64,000 nucleotides of DNA from Corythoichthys intestinalis (GCF_030265065.1 NC_080397.1:25054501-25118500); one strand, 5' to 3'; positions 13,576-26,700 are shown, counted from the first letter of the stretch. Numbers and translations are program-made. The notes: a model not told the origin generated them from the sequence alone.

Positions 13576-16500
13576 TCATGCTGTTGAGGAGGATGAGGAC
13601 CGTCCATTTTCTTGCCACTCTGCTAGCTGAGACATCAGAATGTCGACACACTGAACCAGAACAGAGTCCAGAACTTTACGCTCCTCGGCACGGAAGCGGC
13701 CCAGGACGTGACGCTCCACCGAAGCCTCACCCGCTGGACGCCCGATGCCCACCCGCAACCTGGGCATCACCTGAGGAAGGGGAGGGGAAAGGTTAGGCAG
13801 AGGCGGGTAGTAACGGGTTACTCAAGTAAATGTAACGGAGTACATTTAACTACTTCTAGTTTTACCACAACATACTTTTTACTAGAGTAGATTTGTGAAG
13901 AAACGCTACTTACTCCACTACTTTGGGCTACACTAGGCATTACATGTTTCCCTCATAAAGTCAAATCTAATATGTAGAATGATTTTTGCCATAGATGCCT
14001 AATAATGGCTCTATCATACCAATTAGATTGAACGATGCAGTCACATGACCGCACAAGCTCGCAGTCGAAGACGTCCGATAATTACGCTGGACTGTTGTTC
14101 CCTTTTGACATGATCCCATTATGTTGTTGCTTTGTAGCCATTTTAAAAAATATTAAATGCCATCCCCTCTTCCAAAAATGTGATATGGCCCGATTTCCGG
14201 TGATGTGATCGGGGACATCTCTACTGATTTCAACCTCTCCTCTAGTTTTTCTTTGGCACCGATAGACCAAGGAAAACGGGATATTATAGTTTCCATTTCA
14301 TGGTAGGAAATGTTTTCTCCACTAGAGGGGACTCATGCTCTTTGGACAGGTGGTTTCATTTCAGTAGATTTTTCTAAGCTGACTTTGATGATTTTTGTGT
14401 ATTTTTTTTTTGCCTAAATGGTCATGTAATAGGCTAAAGCACAGTATAATAAAACCATATATATGGCGTTGTACTGAGAAAAAACAATCATTGTTCAAAA
14501 AAAGCATAAGTAGTTACAACGTTACTCATTACTGTAATATTCTTTTTACTTTTTGACTTTTACATGAATAATACGAGTTTGAGTAACGCTACTCGAATAA
14601 ATTTTTTTTGGGGATACTCTACCCACTGCTGAGGTTAGAAGAGAATGGAGTGAAGGGGTAGTTCAGCGCGACCACTCAAAAAATAGGTACTCACGTCAGT
14701 TCGAAGGCAGTCCATGCAGGACCGGACACCATTGTGGCCTCTGCAAAGGGAAAAAACCAGCTTTTCACTAATAGACACCGCAGAAATAGATGTGTTGTAG
14801 CAATAACAGGAATGATGCAACATGAAATTGTTGTCTGTTGTTTTTGACACAACAGGAAAGTGTTGGCAATTATTGAATATCGTTTTAGATGAGCTTTTCT
14901 TAACAGTAGTTTACACATAAATGATCACAAGTGCAGTTCTTTTAAGGCACAGGTGGCAAACCGATTCCAGAAAGGGCCAAGTGGGTGCAGGTTTGCTTTC
15001 CAACCAATGAAGAGGACACCTTTTCACCAATTAGATCTTTTACATGTGTAATCAGTTAAACTTTGTCAGGTGCTGCTTGTTTCAGCAGGAAATTCATTGG
15101 TTAAACTCTCTGCGCGTTATCGGTTGGAACAAAATCCAGCACCCACTTGGCCCTTTCTGGAATCGGTTTGACACCTGTGTTTTAAGGGGTGCATACTGTC
15201 AAACAAGATGACAACACTCTTTCAGTATTGTTTGCAGATTTGTTAGTCGACAATCGAGTCTGGTATTATTCCATTAAAAATTCATGTGATTGGAAAATTT
15301 ATTTGACCAATTCAAAACCTGTTAGTTGGGTGCTGGTACCATTTTGGAGTCACTGTCATGTTCTACCATTTAGTTACTGACTTTAAGTGTGTGTATGGCT
15401 TAAAGGTAGACCAACTGACGGTATGATCAAGTTATTGCAGTTATTGGATAAATCTATGGAGGTAGATTTGTGTCTTTATTATTCAATCAAAAAAAAGTTG
15501 CTTCGATCAAATAAAAAGTTGCTTCAATCAAAATATATACTTTCAATCGAAGAAAACGTCAATTCAATCAAAAAAAATGTGTTTGAATGCAAAAATAAAT
15601 TTGAAACTCAAAAAAATATATTTGAAAACTATTTTTCTTTGATTGAATTTTATTTTTTTGATCAAAGTCAAGTTTTTTTTAATTGAAACACCATTTTTGA
15701 TTGAAGTCATGTAATTTTCCGTTTGGACCACATTTTGGCTAGGACATTTGTGTCTTTATTATTCAATCAAAAAATAAATTGCTTCAAACAAAAAAAAATA
15801 TGTTTTCAAAAGAAAAATCACTTCAATCAAAAAATTTTTTTTTAAATCAATCGTAGAAAAAAAGGTTTGAATGTGAAAAAATATTTGAGACTCAGAAATT
15901 CGCATTTGAACACTTTGTTTTTCATTCAAACTGTTTTCTTTGATTGAAGCAATCCTTTTTGTGTTTGAGCCATATTAGGGGTAGGACATTTGTGTCAAAA
16001 TCATTCAATCGCAATAAAAGTTGCTTTAATCAAAAAACTATTTTTAATCAAAGAAAAAATCATTTGCAAAAACGTTTTTTTTTTTAAATATATTTTTTAT
16101 TTGATTTTTTTTTTTTTATTGAAGTGTCACTTTTTTGAAAAGCAAAAAGTTTTAAACTTATTTTTTTCAAAGTGGAAAAAGTTTTGAACACACTTTTTTT
16201 TTTTGAAGTGGAAAAAGTTTTGAAGGCACTTTTTTTCGATTGAATCATTTTGACACAAAGATTCTCCTTCAACGCTAGTTCCGGTGTGTTTGATTGGCAG
16301 GTAGCTGAGCCAATGACATAAAAGTATGAAGCAAGCATAATGGCCACCAGGGCTCCATCCAGCCATCGGAGTCTGTTGGAGTCTAAGCCGAATATAGGGC
16401 ACCGGTACGGGCGTGTGACATCGGCATTTCACCGGAGTACGGTGCCCTGTTGCTTAATGTGATTTAACACGGCGAACTTCACCCGCTGCCCTGACGTGAC

Positions 16501-19500
16501 GGTTGGCAATTGGTTCCAACCGGAGTGTCCGCGACGCGCCGGTACGGGAGTGGTCGGCGAGTGGCCCGACACTAGCCTGCCCAGTAAGCGAGTGGACTAC
16601 CGGCGAGTCGCCGGCGTCCACGCCGGCAGCCCCATCGCTTCAGCTTTGAATGAGTGCCGTGTCATTCGCGGGGCGTCCACTCGACAGCCGACCTCCGCGC
16701 CTGGGGGGTGATATCGGGGTCCGACCAGTGTGCCAGACAGGGCACCGTACCGTTGCGGGTACTCCGGTGAAATGCCGATGTCACACGCCCGTACCGGTGC
16801 CCTATATTCTGCTTAGACTCCAACAGACTCCGATGGCTGGATGGAGCCCTGGTGGCCATTATGCTTGCTTCATACTTTTATGTCATTGGCTCAGCTACCT
16901 GCCAATCAAACACACCGGAACTAGCGTTGAAGGAGAATCTTTGTGTCAAAATGATTCAATCGAAAAAAAAGTGCCTTCAAAACTTTTTCCACTTCAAAAA
17001 AAAAAAGTGTTCAAAACTTTTTCCACTTTGAAAAAAATAAGTTTAAAACTTTTTGCTTTTCAAAAAAAGTGACACTTCAATAAAAAAAAAATATATATTT
17101 CAAATAAAAAATATATTAAAAAAAAAAAAAGTTTTTGCAAATGATTTTTTTCTTTGATTAAAAATAGTTTTTTGATTAAAGCAACTTTTATTGCGATTGA
17201 ATAATTTTGACACAAATGTCCTACCCCTAATATGGCTCAAACACAAAAAGGATTGCTTCAATCAAAGAAAACAGTTTGAATGAAAAATAAAGTGTTCAAA
17301 TGCGAATTTCTGAGTCTCAAATATTTTTTCACATTCAAACCTTTTTTTCTACGATTGATTTAAAACAAAATTTGATTGAAGTGATTTGTCTTTTGAAAAT
17401 ATATATTTTTTTGTTTGAAGCAATTTATTTTTTGATTGAATAATAAAGACACAAATGTCCTAGCCAAAATGTGGTCCAAACGGAAAATTACATGACTTCA
17501 ATCAAAAATGGTGTTTCAATTAAAAAAAACTTGACTTTGATCAAAAAAATAAAATTCAATCAAAGAAAAATAGTTTTCAATTATATTTTTTTGAGTTTCA
17601 AATTTATTTTTGCATTCAAACACATTTTTTTTTGATTGAAGTGACGTTTTCTTCGATTGAAAGTATATATTTTGATTGAAGCAACTTTTTATTTGATTGA
17701 AGCAACTTTTTTTTTGATTGAATAATAAAGACACAAATCTACCTCCATATAAATCCTTTTCACTCCAAACTATGTGAAAGGGACCAACCTGGCGCTTCCT
17801 CCATGTTTGATGCCAACCTTTCCAAGAGGCTTGTCCATCTCATCGTGGACCAACAGGATATCCTCAGGCTGCACGCCATACTTGCGTGCTAAAGGGGAAA
17901 TGGATCACATTACAGTGTTGTAGATTTGGAACAGAATATCATTTGGCGATATGTCGCCATACAAGACGTCACGATATGCATCAAGTTTGAAGAAAATGTA
18001 TAACACTATATCGACTAGATGCATTTTGTGGCACTGATGAGGCAAAGCTCAATTCCGATCTACAATGTTTATGCAGAAGAACTGGCTTCCACCCACTTCA
18101 CGAACAATAAGAAATAGGTCATTCAAACTCACAATTTCAAAACGAAACAAAACCTATCACATAACAACAAATTAAACATAACTAGCAATTAACGAAACTG
18201 GAACAGTAACTGAAAAAATATTTTGCACAGAACATGAGGTTGAATATTATTTACATCTGTAGTTCTGCAATGCATACTGGGAGGCATGAAGCATGTTGGA
18301 CGACAACAGGTGGCAGCAGAGGTTGTCAAGGGGGCAGCGATAGCCAGATGAAGCTTGTTGAAGCCACGAAGCATGGTGGTTCATTTGCTCTTTAGCGCTA
18401 TCAGATGGTCTTTAAGCCCAAGAAGCCAACAGTGTTGATAATTCTATGGCTATTTAATAAAATGATATGAATGTGCTCGTCTTACTATATGAACAAAATG
18501 CAACAAGTACTATAAAGATAATTTGTTATCCAGTTTTATTTAAAAATAATAGCTTTCTCACAGTGTTTGGCTTGGAACAGCTTCTTTGGGGGGGGGGGGG
18601 GTATTTCTCTAGCTTTAGATGATATTGTTTCACAGTCTGAAATCTACAAAATGTGAGAGGACAGACGATCGCCATTGTGTTTTGCGGCCGCCTTATACTG
18701 TAATCAAGGGCTTAGGTTTACATAGGGACGGCAGGGACACAACACTACCAACTTTTCAGGATGCTAAAATTGTCCCCACCAACTTTTGCGCAACCTTATT
18801 TGCATTACATAATGAGTTCAGTTATATCGGGAATTTGGATTGTCTTCCCATATGTTGTAAGGATAGAATTGACCCTACCATTATTAAAAGAATTATTTTC
18901 ATTTTGTTTATATATATAGGAAACGGATAAAAGACATTTATTCTGGAAGTTTTCAAAATGTTTTAGTAGTTTTTGAAAACAAAGGCTTGGATCGAACAGT
19001 TTATCACCTGAACCAATGCACGTAAAAGTTATGATCAGTCGATACAGATTTATTTTGCATTGATCATTTAGTCTATCAATTAGGTTCATATTCATGAGAA
19101 ATGTGGCCCTTTGCCCCGTTCATCCAATCTGTTTGGTCTTATTAATGTCCCGTCCCCAGCAAAAACTGTAGATGCACGTTATGCTATTATATCCTCCCTA
19201 CCAATGTTGAGACCAAACCTACGCCCGTGACTGTACTCTTTGCTGCATTTGCATGTGCAATTGTAAAAAAAAAAAAAAATTTTTTAATATCGTAATGTCA
19301 ACCGGCCATATCAAGGTGCATTGTATCGTGAATTTAAGTGTATCGTCACATCCTTAGTCTGTTTGGCAACAGGGTCCACCACTGCAGCTTTTTACCTGCT
19401 TTGGCCACCGCCACGCCGTTGACATTCATCAGCAATCGGGGGCGTAGAAGCACCAAGCGTCGTGCGTCCGCCACGACCACCTCGCCGCACAGCTGCCTGT

Positions 19501-22500
19501 CGCTGCGCCAACGCTCGGCCAGGCCCAGATGAGTTGCCAGGGCACCAACCACTGCCATCCCCACACTATGCCGTGTTCCTTCCATGCCAGGGTTACCCAG
19601 ACCAACCACCTGAAGTGGACAGAACAAAAAAATGACTTGCACAGATTGAGTGCGTTATTTTAGCCACCAATGAGATGATGCATCTTTCCACAAATAATGG
19701 GAGAGCTTTGCTCCTGGCACCCATTGTGTTTATTGTACAATCTTGTATGCTTCTTTGTGTACTTGTGTGCGCTTGAGTGAGCAAGAGATAAAAACGAACT
19801 CTTGTAATTTTATGATAGCACATAAACAGTATGTGAATATTTCATTTTTATTTTATAATTTTATTAGAGCTGGGCAACGTTTTATTTTCCTTTGTCTCAT
19901 TTGATCTCATTCACAGCTAGCGACGGCGATGGACGTCCAATTAAGCTATCTATTGGCTGACAACCTTCCAAGTCAAAATGGATTGGTCGTCCATCGTCAT
20001 CAAGAGTTCCCACAGACCCGTGCCGTCCATAAGGCGAGCTAGGCAAATGCCTCGGGGCGCCGCAGCGTCCAAAAGGGCATCAAGAAAAATGTTCAAATAA
20101 TATTTGATGACTGCAGTATTCAACAAATTATATTAGACAATAAAACAAAAGAACAACAAAACATATCGTAATAGGTATTTAAATAATAATGAAATCAATT
20201 TTCTAGTGTGCCTTCTGCTCATTTCACAGTTTCCTGTGATGCGATAATTTCACCACACACTTTAGTCTTCGCCCCCCTCTCCCTACTGCAGACCAGCGAG
20301 CTACCTGAAGGTGCTATTTTTAGCCTCCGCAATTGAGCGACGTAACGGTGACGAGTCGACGTCATGGAAAGACAAAAGCCAACAAAACACCGGGTCGCAT
20401 TTTAGAAAGAAAAGGAAGAAGAGGAGCATAAATGTGAAAAAAGACAGAGGTTTGTTGAGATGATTTCAAAGGGATAAACACGTATACTTAGCGCAACTAC
20501 ATAGTTTATATGACATACTGCTAAAGCTAAATTATACTGTATCATTAGCCAAACTGTTGTTTTAGAAGTATTTTCAATATTTAGCCAGCTGTGGATTAGT
20601 TTCAGTTAAATTTACTCCCCCTCCCATTTTAGAGGAAGTTGGACAAAGTGTATGGGGGACTAAAATTGTCTTGCTGATTTTCATGTGATGTGAACCACTT
20701 TTAACTTGTGTTAAATTTTGCTTTCCAAATAAATTTGCCTTGCCTAAAAGTGCCAAGGTTAATTAAATAAATACACCATTAAATATGCAATTAATAATTT
20801 CACAGTTCTGTGGTATGGGGGACTAAAGGTGCCATGGATTTAAATTAAAACATTTGTTATTAAATGTGTCATTAATTCATTACAATGGCAATGCTGTTCA
20901 TGTAAAAAAAAAATTTTTTTGAAATTAAAAAAAAAATTGTTATCATATATTATTTAATTAATTATTATTGGATAGTCCTGTGTAATTGCAGTGCTTCAAG
21001 AATTTATTTTCTTTTAACTATGCCCGGCAAAGATGGTGGCCGGATCCAGTAGACAGGTACAGTAGGCTACAAGAATTTAGGTTGTGTCTTGCTGATTTAA
21101 AAATCAACAGCTATTTGACTAATATACTTTCACTTTCTTCTCTTTGTAGATGCTCTTCTGAAATATTTTCCTTCCACCTCTGTATATCCCGGGACATTTT
21201 TTACAGCCAACTTATCCACATCAACACCAAGTCCAAGCCCACCAAGTCCAGTACCTTCCCACACACAAACTGCTAGTGGAGAAAGAAGTGCACCTTCCAA
21301 AACAGCTGTCATATGATAGGGCAATAGATGCTTTTGCATCAGTGAAGACACGGCGAGTAAGGGTATAGGTCTAGGGTAAAAAAAAAAGTTGCATTTTAAA
21401 GTGTTCTGTGTGTCTTAGGTTTGTGCGGGTGGATGTTAATCATATTGTAAAAACAATTGTATTGCATTTCTTCGTTGTTGTCTTTCTTATATACTAAATT
21501 ACAAAGCCATAATGTGCTTTTTCAGTGCGAGTGTTTAAATATCTGTGGTGAAAATAGCTATTGTGTGTGTGTGTGGGGGGGGGGGGGGGGGGGGGGGGCA
21601 ACAAATTTGTTGCCTAGGCCCAGAGGCGAAGCAAGGGTCCCCGGGGGCCCCAGGCAACATGGGGCCCTTCGAGCGTGTGCAAGTAAGGAGGACAGTTGGA
21701 CTTGGAGCAATAGCATATTTACTAAAAGTATAATAACACCTCAGTCTCATAGAGCGCTTTTTAGGACACTCAAAGTGCCCGGCTTCTACTACATCAGGAC
21801 ATAAAACTACAGTAACATAGTACACTCACTGCTGTCTTGCTTCCTTTTCTCCTCTTCTGCTTTTTTCCCCTTTCTTTTGTCGCTTCCAGTAGGATAACTT
21901 CTCTTCATTTTGGATATACGCCAATTAAAAAAAGCCAAATCGCCGCTCATTCTTACTGAGTCATGTGAGGGGGGGTGTAGAGCGAGTGAAGGGGCCCCTT
22001 AAGGGAACTCAGACACAAGGCTTTCACTGGCACTGTCGCTGCGACAGTGCAGTAAAACTGTGTGTGCTAAATCTGTTGGCCCTCTGGGGGCCCCTGCTGG
22101 CTGGGAGCCCTAGGCAATTGCCTGGTTTACTTAATGGGACGCGACGCCTCTGCCTGGGCCCTAGAATACCAAATTGGTCAGGGGGCCCTGAGTTCACGTT
22201 CTGAGAAGAGTACAAAATGCTAATAATGTAAGGGTGATTATCTAGTTAAAGCCGAATTTAAAAGCAGCTCTCCTCAAATTGTCTATACCCTAAGAAGAGC
22301 TTGGTGACTTGTACGGTAGGTGCATGCAACACTCACGTGACAATACTAAAACTTACCATCCTTCGTCGACCTTGTACATGCAGTTGTGTATCGGTGCTCA
22401 TGACCGACTCGCTCAGCCAAAACCGGCTGACAATTCTCGTCAAAACACGATGCATGGTCAAAAAGTAGCGTCGTGGCGCTCGCACAATGCAACAAAGGCA

Positions 22501-22533
22501 CGTAAGAACACTAACAAACAATCGACTTATCAT
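13576..22533 (-). CDS. ptrh1: Peptidyl-tRNA hydrolase 1 homologue, five exons
   Basis: Minus-strand exons: 22357-22533, 19396-19609, 17789-17888, 14695-14740 and 13576-13770. All junctions are GT-AG and phases agree, giving 243 residues. Pth enzymes cleave the ester of peptidyl-tRNA to recycle tRNA; this form is probably mitochondrial. The family motifs are present: VVGLGNPG (res. 60-67), TRHSVG with the catalytic His at 73, VHDEMDKP with Asp146, and RGHNGVRSC with Asn167. The C-terminus carries [10 protein letters not shown] and a Ser run. Exon 1 encodes an Arg-rich, acid-poor leader consistent with mitochondrial import. An ATG at residue 27 (22455) is an alternative start that would give 217 residues, nearer the human length. 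Introns hold a foldback structure, several hAT-like MITEs and other repeats. The gene is tail to tail with tor2a. Confidence 0.93.
13798..14631. mobile_element. hAT-like element, family 'CAGAGGTGGGTAG', copy 3, in ptrh1 intron 4
   Basis: It starts CAGAGGCGGGTAGTAACGGG and ends CTACCCACTGCTG. It is flanked by AGGTTAGG (13790-13797) and AGGTTAGA (14632-14639), 7 of 8 identical. At 834 bp it makes up nearly all of the 924-bp intron. Its edges lie 27 bp and 63 bp from the neighbouring exons. Confidence 0.82.
14948..15179. mobile_element. Palindromic hAT-like MITE in ptrh1 intron 3
   Basis: The first and last roughly 40 bp are near-perfect inverted repeats (CACAGGTGGCAAACCGATTC against the reverse complement of GAATCGGTTTGACACCTGTG). 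They contain GGGCCAAGTGGGTGC and its complement. An exact 8-bp duplication TTTTAAGG lies at 14940-14947 and 15180-15187. Related to the MITE at 62505-62740. No coding. Confidence 0.88.
15456..17748. repeat. 2.3-kb foldback element with ~980-bp inverted arms, in ptrh1 intron 3
   Basis: The left arm (15456 to about 16453) is almost the exact reverse complement of the right arm (about 16737 to 17748). It begins ATGGAGGTAGATTTGTGTC and ends GACACAAATCTACCTCCAT. The arms are AT-rich and made of short recurring TTCAATCAAA blocks; a larger TTTGTGTC...TTCAATC block recurs near 15468, 15749 and 15990. The inner part of each arm and the unique loop of about 280 bp are GC- and CpG-rich. The 7-bp sequence ATAAATC flanks both sides, a plausible target duplication. 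No transposase is visible. It lies between ptrh1 exons 3 and 4, leaving their splice sites intact. Confidence 0.85.
18705..19229. mobile_element. hAT-like element, 'GGGCGTAGGTTT' family, short copy
   Basis: The ends are CAAGGGCTTAGGTTTACATA and ACCAAACCTACGCCCGTG, flanked by ACTGTAAT and ACTGTACT (7 of 8). It is homologous, in reverse orientation, to the 1045-bp element at 39354-40398, with which it shares both ends but lacks the middle. It lies in ptrh1 intron 2, between exons 2 and 3. Confidence 0.78.
19916..20006. repeat. Short hairpin repeat, 'GGACGTCCAAT' family, copy 1
   Basis: GGACGTCCAATTAAGC at left faces CAAAATGGATTGGTCGTCC at right, as in the copies at 22924 and 47032. It is a small foldback repeat in ptrh1 intron 1. 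Confidence 0.6.
21576..21598 (+). repeat. Poly-G tract after (TG)n
   Basis: A short GT run followed by about 23 G residues, inside ptrh1 intron 1. Confidence 0.8.
21621..22152. mobile_element. hAT-like MITE inserted in an older GC-rich element
   Basis: It starts CAGAGGCGAAGCAAGGGTCC and ends GGGACGCGACGCCTCTG. It is flanked by CCTAGGCC (21613-21620) and CCTGGGCC (22153-22160), 7 of 8. Its host sequence, with TGCCTAGGCC before and CTAGAATACC after, resembles another hAT-like element that may start near 20025, but I could not fix its ends. Confidence 0.7.
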
Positions 22534-23675
22534 TCGGCTGATGACAAAGTGGTATAAAAGACGGCGAACGTTGGTGGAAACATGAATTTGTTATGACCTG
22601 TGTGGCAGCTGTGAATGCTAATTCGGTTAGAAAGCACTAACTTACTAGCTGATTTTGTAATCATTTTTCGCATCGAACGACGAAGAAAGGGAAACCGAAG
22701 GGAATGTATCACTTGCTCAAAATATTATATTGAGACAATAAATATATGTTGCATTCGCGACAAGATTTGTTTGTGGGGCTCTCTGGTCTTCTTCGCCAAG
22801 AAAGGCGACTCTCTACTAGCACACATTGACACCTGGCGTGGTGACTTGAGAACTACAACCATCCTTTACAACAAAATAGAAATAATACATTGGTACTGTA
22901 ACATTTCTGCCTTTGTAGCCGCATAGCCGACGTCCAATCCATTTTGACTGGGGGATACTGACAGTGAATGATCGCTGCCATCTCTCCCAGTCAAAATGGA
23001 CTGGACGTCAATACCCTTCAAAGGCACTGAAAGATAATTCACAGTCAGTCCTCGCATTTTAAATGAATAGGACGTGTATCATTGTCAATGGTAAGAAATT
23101 AGTTAGTGGTAAATGTTCCCTCATTAATCTATTAAAAAATAAAATATCTGCATTTTTTTGAATTACTTTTTTTGTTTAAATAAAAACAAAAAGGGTAACA
23201 AGAGTTGCTATTCTGATTTAATTGTTTTATTTTATTTTTAAAAATGGCTTGAAATGAAAAAAAAAGCAATTATTCTTTGTTCATTAAAAAGGTAGTCCTT
23301 ATATAAAAAAAGCAATGTTTAATAATGTTATCTTCTTAATGCTATTTATCATTTGTAAGCTTTAGAGTGTAATTGGAGGCCATAACCATTGTATCTCTGT
23401 TTGTGTTCATTTTAATTTTAGTTAATTAAGAATGTATTGGTTTTTAATTTTATTTGTATTTGTGCATTAAAAATATATGAAGTCATTATTAATAAATAAT
23501 ATATAATGTAAAGCTTAAAAACAATAAAAGTAACACAATTACAGTGTATTTGGACAGTTATACTTAGGGACGACTACTGATGCTTGTAGCACCTTATGAA
23601 TCAAACATTCAACTTGTAATGCTTATCACGAACAATGACGATAACGGAACATTTTTTTTTCTTTTCATGAAAACA
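22534..23675. other. Between ptrh1 5' end and natterin-like gene 1 3' end
   Basis: The first part is the presumed ptrh1 promoter, with moderate CpG and no obvious TATA box. From about 23100 on it is strongly AT-rich. The only defined structure is the hairpin repeat at 22924-23032. Confidence 0.4.
22924..23032. repeat. Short hairpin repeat, 'GGACGTCCAAT' family, copy 2
   Basis: GACGTCCAATCCATTTTGAC at left pairs with GTCAAAATGGACTGGACGTC at right, with a CTGCCATC-containing loop. It matches the repeats at 19916 and 47032. Confidence 0.75.
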
Positions 23676-23681
23676 TTTATT
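23676..23681 (-). promoter_or_regulatory. Polyadenylation signal of natterin-like gene 1
   Basis: AATAAA on the minus strand, about 30 nt past the TGA stop at 23710. Natterin-like gene 2 has the same arrangement. Confidence 0.6.
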
Positions 23682-23709
23682 TCTTCATATTTCTCAAGCT
23701 GGTATCATT

Positions 23710-26700
23710 TCAGTTCCAATTGGCCTGGCACGGCACAACATCTTCAACTGGCTGGCATCGCTCCACCACGGCGTTGATCTCACCCACGCCAACACCGTCG
23801 TAGGTTCCTGTGATGTAGGTCCAGTGAGTATCTCCGTCGTGGTTTGTGCGACTCAGCCGGGCCTTGAAGGGGATATCGGCGCTCATTTTGCGTCCGTCCA
23901 TTCTGACGGCGCACGAGAAGCCAGGCGGCACCAGGAGCTCCACGGAGACTGAGTGGCTGATCGACTCCAGGAGGCCGGTCCCTTCGGAGAAAGTGACCAT
24001 GCGCTCCTCGGTGAAGTCCACGTTGCCGGGCCCCAGGATGGGCACCTTGGCCTTCATGGTGGACACGGTGCCATTGCGGAGCTGGCGTCCAGTGTCCCAA
24101 GTCTTCTCGCTGGCGCTGGTTTTCTCCAGCGTCACCGTCTTTTGCACAGCGTGGCACTCCAGGTTGGTGACTTTGGCGAGCTGCAGAGTTTCGGGCGGGT
24201 GGTAGAAGAGCTCCATCTGGTCCACGGCATACTCCACGTGTGAGATGTGCTGGCTGTATACGTCAGGGTTGACCCGCAGAACTTGGTAGTTCTTGTACCA
24301 GTACTCTTCACCCTCCCATGGAAGAAAGAAGGCTTCATGCTGGCTCACCACCTACACACAAGCAAGTTGGCAAGGTCAGAGAACTTGACATTTCTGTGTA
24401 CAGTATCTGGATCCCAATCTATCGTATGACATAATGTATGTACAGTATGTACAAAGTACAGTACATATATATCTCACCTTGCCAAGTCCATACTTGTTTT
24501 TGCCCACGAATATGTCAACGCCGTCGCACGTTTCGACTGCATGCGGTGGGACCGAGCCATATGAGTCCTCTACCCACTCAAGGAACTCAAAGTGGTCCAC
24601 GTTGACTAGCACGTCAAAGGAGGTTGACTGGAATTCCTCATCGGCATACGGGTAGCGGCAGGCGTCATGTGTCAAGAAGCCCGCCTCACACTTCACCTTG
24701 CACACGTAGTCGGTACGCTGTACGTAGCCGTTGAAGATGGCCACCGCGCCGTCGGGCAGTGAGCCATTCCAAGGGACCCACTTCAGGTTGGCATGCTCGC
24801 CGAAGTCCGCTGACGAGCCCGAGGAACCTGAACCGGGTCCTCGTGAAGCGGGCTCCTTGGTGGCGTCCAAGGGAGGGACCGTCTCCCCCAGGGCCGTGTT
24901 CAGCCACATTTCTACACACACAAGCATCACGCACCATATTGGTTTGTAACTTTGCACAAATCTTGAACATTTTTCACAAATTGAAAAAAAACATCTTTTC
25001 AAGTAGAATTTTTTTTTTTCCAAAAAATAATTTTCCGTTAGTTTTTCTCAGTCGCTCTGGTACATTTCTCAGATCAAAATTGAAATCCTCAAAACTACTC
25101 GTTCAATGTTCATAACATTTATCGTATGTCACTCGTGCACTTCAAAAAGGCAGTTTCTGGTTTCTTTGAACAAGTTGCAAATGCATTGGTAGATCCATGC
25201 AAATACTTTGTACAATTCTCTGATGTTTCCTACATTATCTGTCTCTTATTGTCACCTTGCTCAAAATCTATTATCACGGGTCTTTATATAATAGTCTCAC
25301 TGCCCACGACATTTAGGCCTTAGTTCATTGCATAAGTCTTTACATGCAAAATGGCTGAACATTATGTCACGCACATTTCTTGACATTTTCATTACTGTTT
25401 TTTAAAATCTGTCCTGAAGTTGTATGGCTAGAGAAGAACACAACCTTACAATGTTTGACAATGGATGGACAAGAATTTGGACAGGTTCAACATACAGAGA
25501 GAATAGGAAGAGGAGGTGCATGGTGGCGGATTTGAGTGGTGAGGCAGAGGAGGAAGAGGAAATACAGTGGGGCAAATTAAGTATTTAGTCAACCACTAAT
25601 TGTGCAAGTTCTCCCACTTGAAAATATTAGAGACCTGTAATTGTCAACATGGGTAAACCTCAACCATGAGAGACAGAATGTGGAAAAAAACCCAGAAAAT
25701 CACATTGTTTGATTTTTAAAGAATTTATTTGCAAATCATGGTGGAAAATAAATATTTGGTCTATACCAAAAGTTCATCTCAATACTTTGTTATGTACACT
25801 TTGTTGGCAATAACGTCCAAATGAAGCCAAACGTTTTCTGTCGTCTTCACAAGATTTTCACACACTGTTGCTGGTATTTTGGCCTATTCCTTCATGCAGA
25901 TCTCCTCTAGAGCAGTGATGTTTTGGGGCTGTTGTTGGGCAACACGGACTTTCAACTCCCTCCTCAGATTTTCAATGGGGTTGAGATCTGGAGACTGGCT
26001 AGGCCACTCCAGGACCTTGAAATCCTTCTTACGAAGCCACTCCTTTGTTGCCTGGCTGTGTGTTTGGGATCATTGTCATGCTGAAAGACCCAGCCACGTC
26101 TCATCTTCAATGGCCTCTCTGATGGAAGGAGATTTTCACTCAAAATCTCTGGATACATGGCCCGATTCATTCTTTCCTTTACACAGATCAGTCGTCCTGG
26201 TCCCTTTGCAGAAAAACAGCCCCAAAGCATGATGTTTCCACCCCCATGTTTCACAGTGGGTATGGTGTTCTTCGGATGCAATTCAGTATTCTTTCTCCTC
26301 CAAACACGATAACCTGTGTTTCTACCAAAAAGTTCTATTTTGGTTTCATCTGACCATAACACATTCTCCCAGTCCTCTTCTGGATCATCCAAATGCTCTC
26401 TAGCGTACCGCAGACGGGCCTGGACGTGTACTGCCTTCAGCAGGGGGACACGTCTGGCAGTGCAGGATTTGAGTCCCTGACGGCGCATTGTGTTACTAAC
26501 AGTAGCCTTTGTTACTGTGGTTCCAGCTCTCTGTAGGTCATTCACTAGGTCCTCCCGTGTGGTTCTGGGATTTTTGCTCACCGTTATTGTTATCATTTTG
26601 ACGCCACGTGGTGAGATCTTGCATGGAACCCCAGATCGAGGGAGATTATCAGTAGTCTCGTATGTCTTCCATTTTCTAATAATTGCTCCCACAGTTGATT

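Noticed and set aside
16496-17072. Open frames in the GC-rich loop and inner arms of the 15456-17748 foldback
   Set aside because: No recognisable domain; parts are arm sequence mirrored on the other side, and frames end in low-complexity AT sequence.
23780-24243. Open frames overlapping natterin exons on the other strand or in other frames (also at 41460-41919 and 43256-43859)
   Set aside because: They are by-products of GC-rich coding exons; the natterin frame has the domains and the splice sites.
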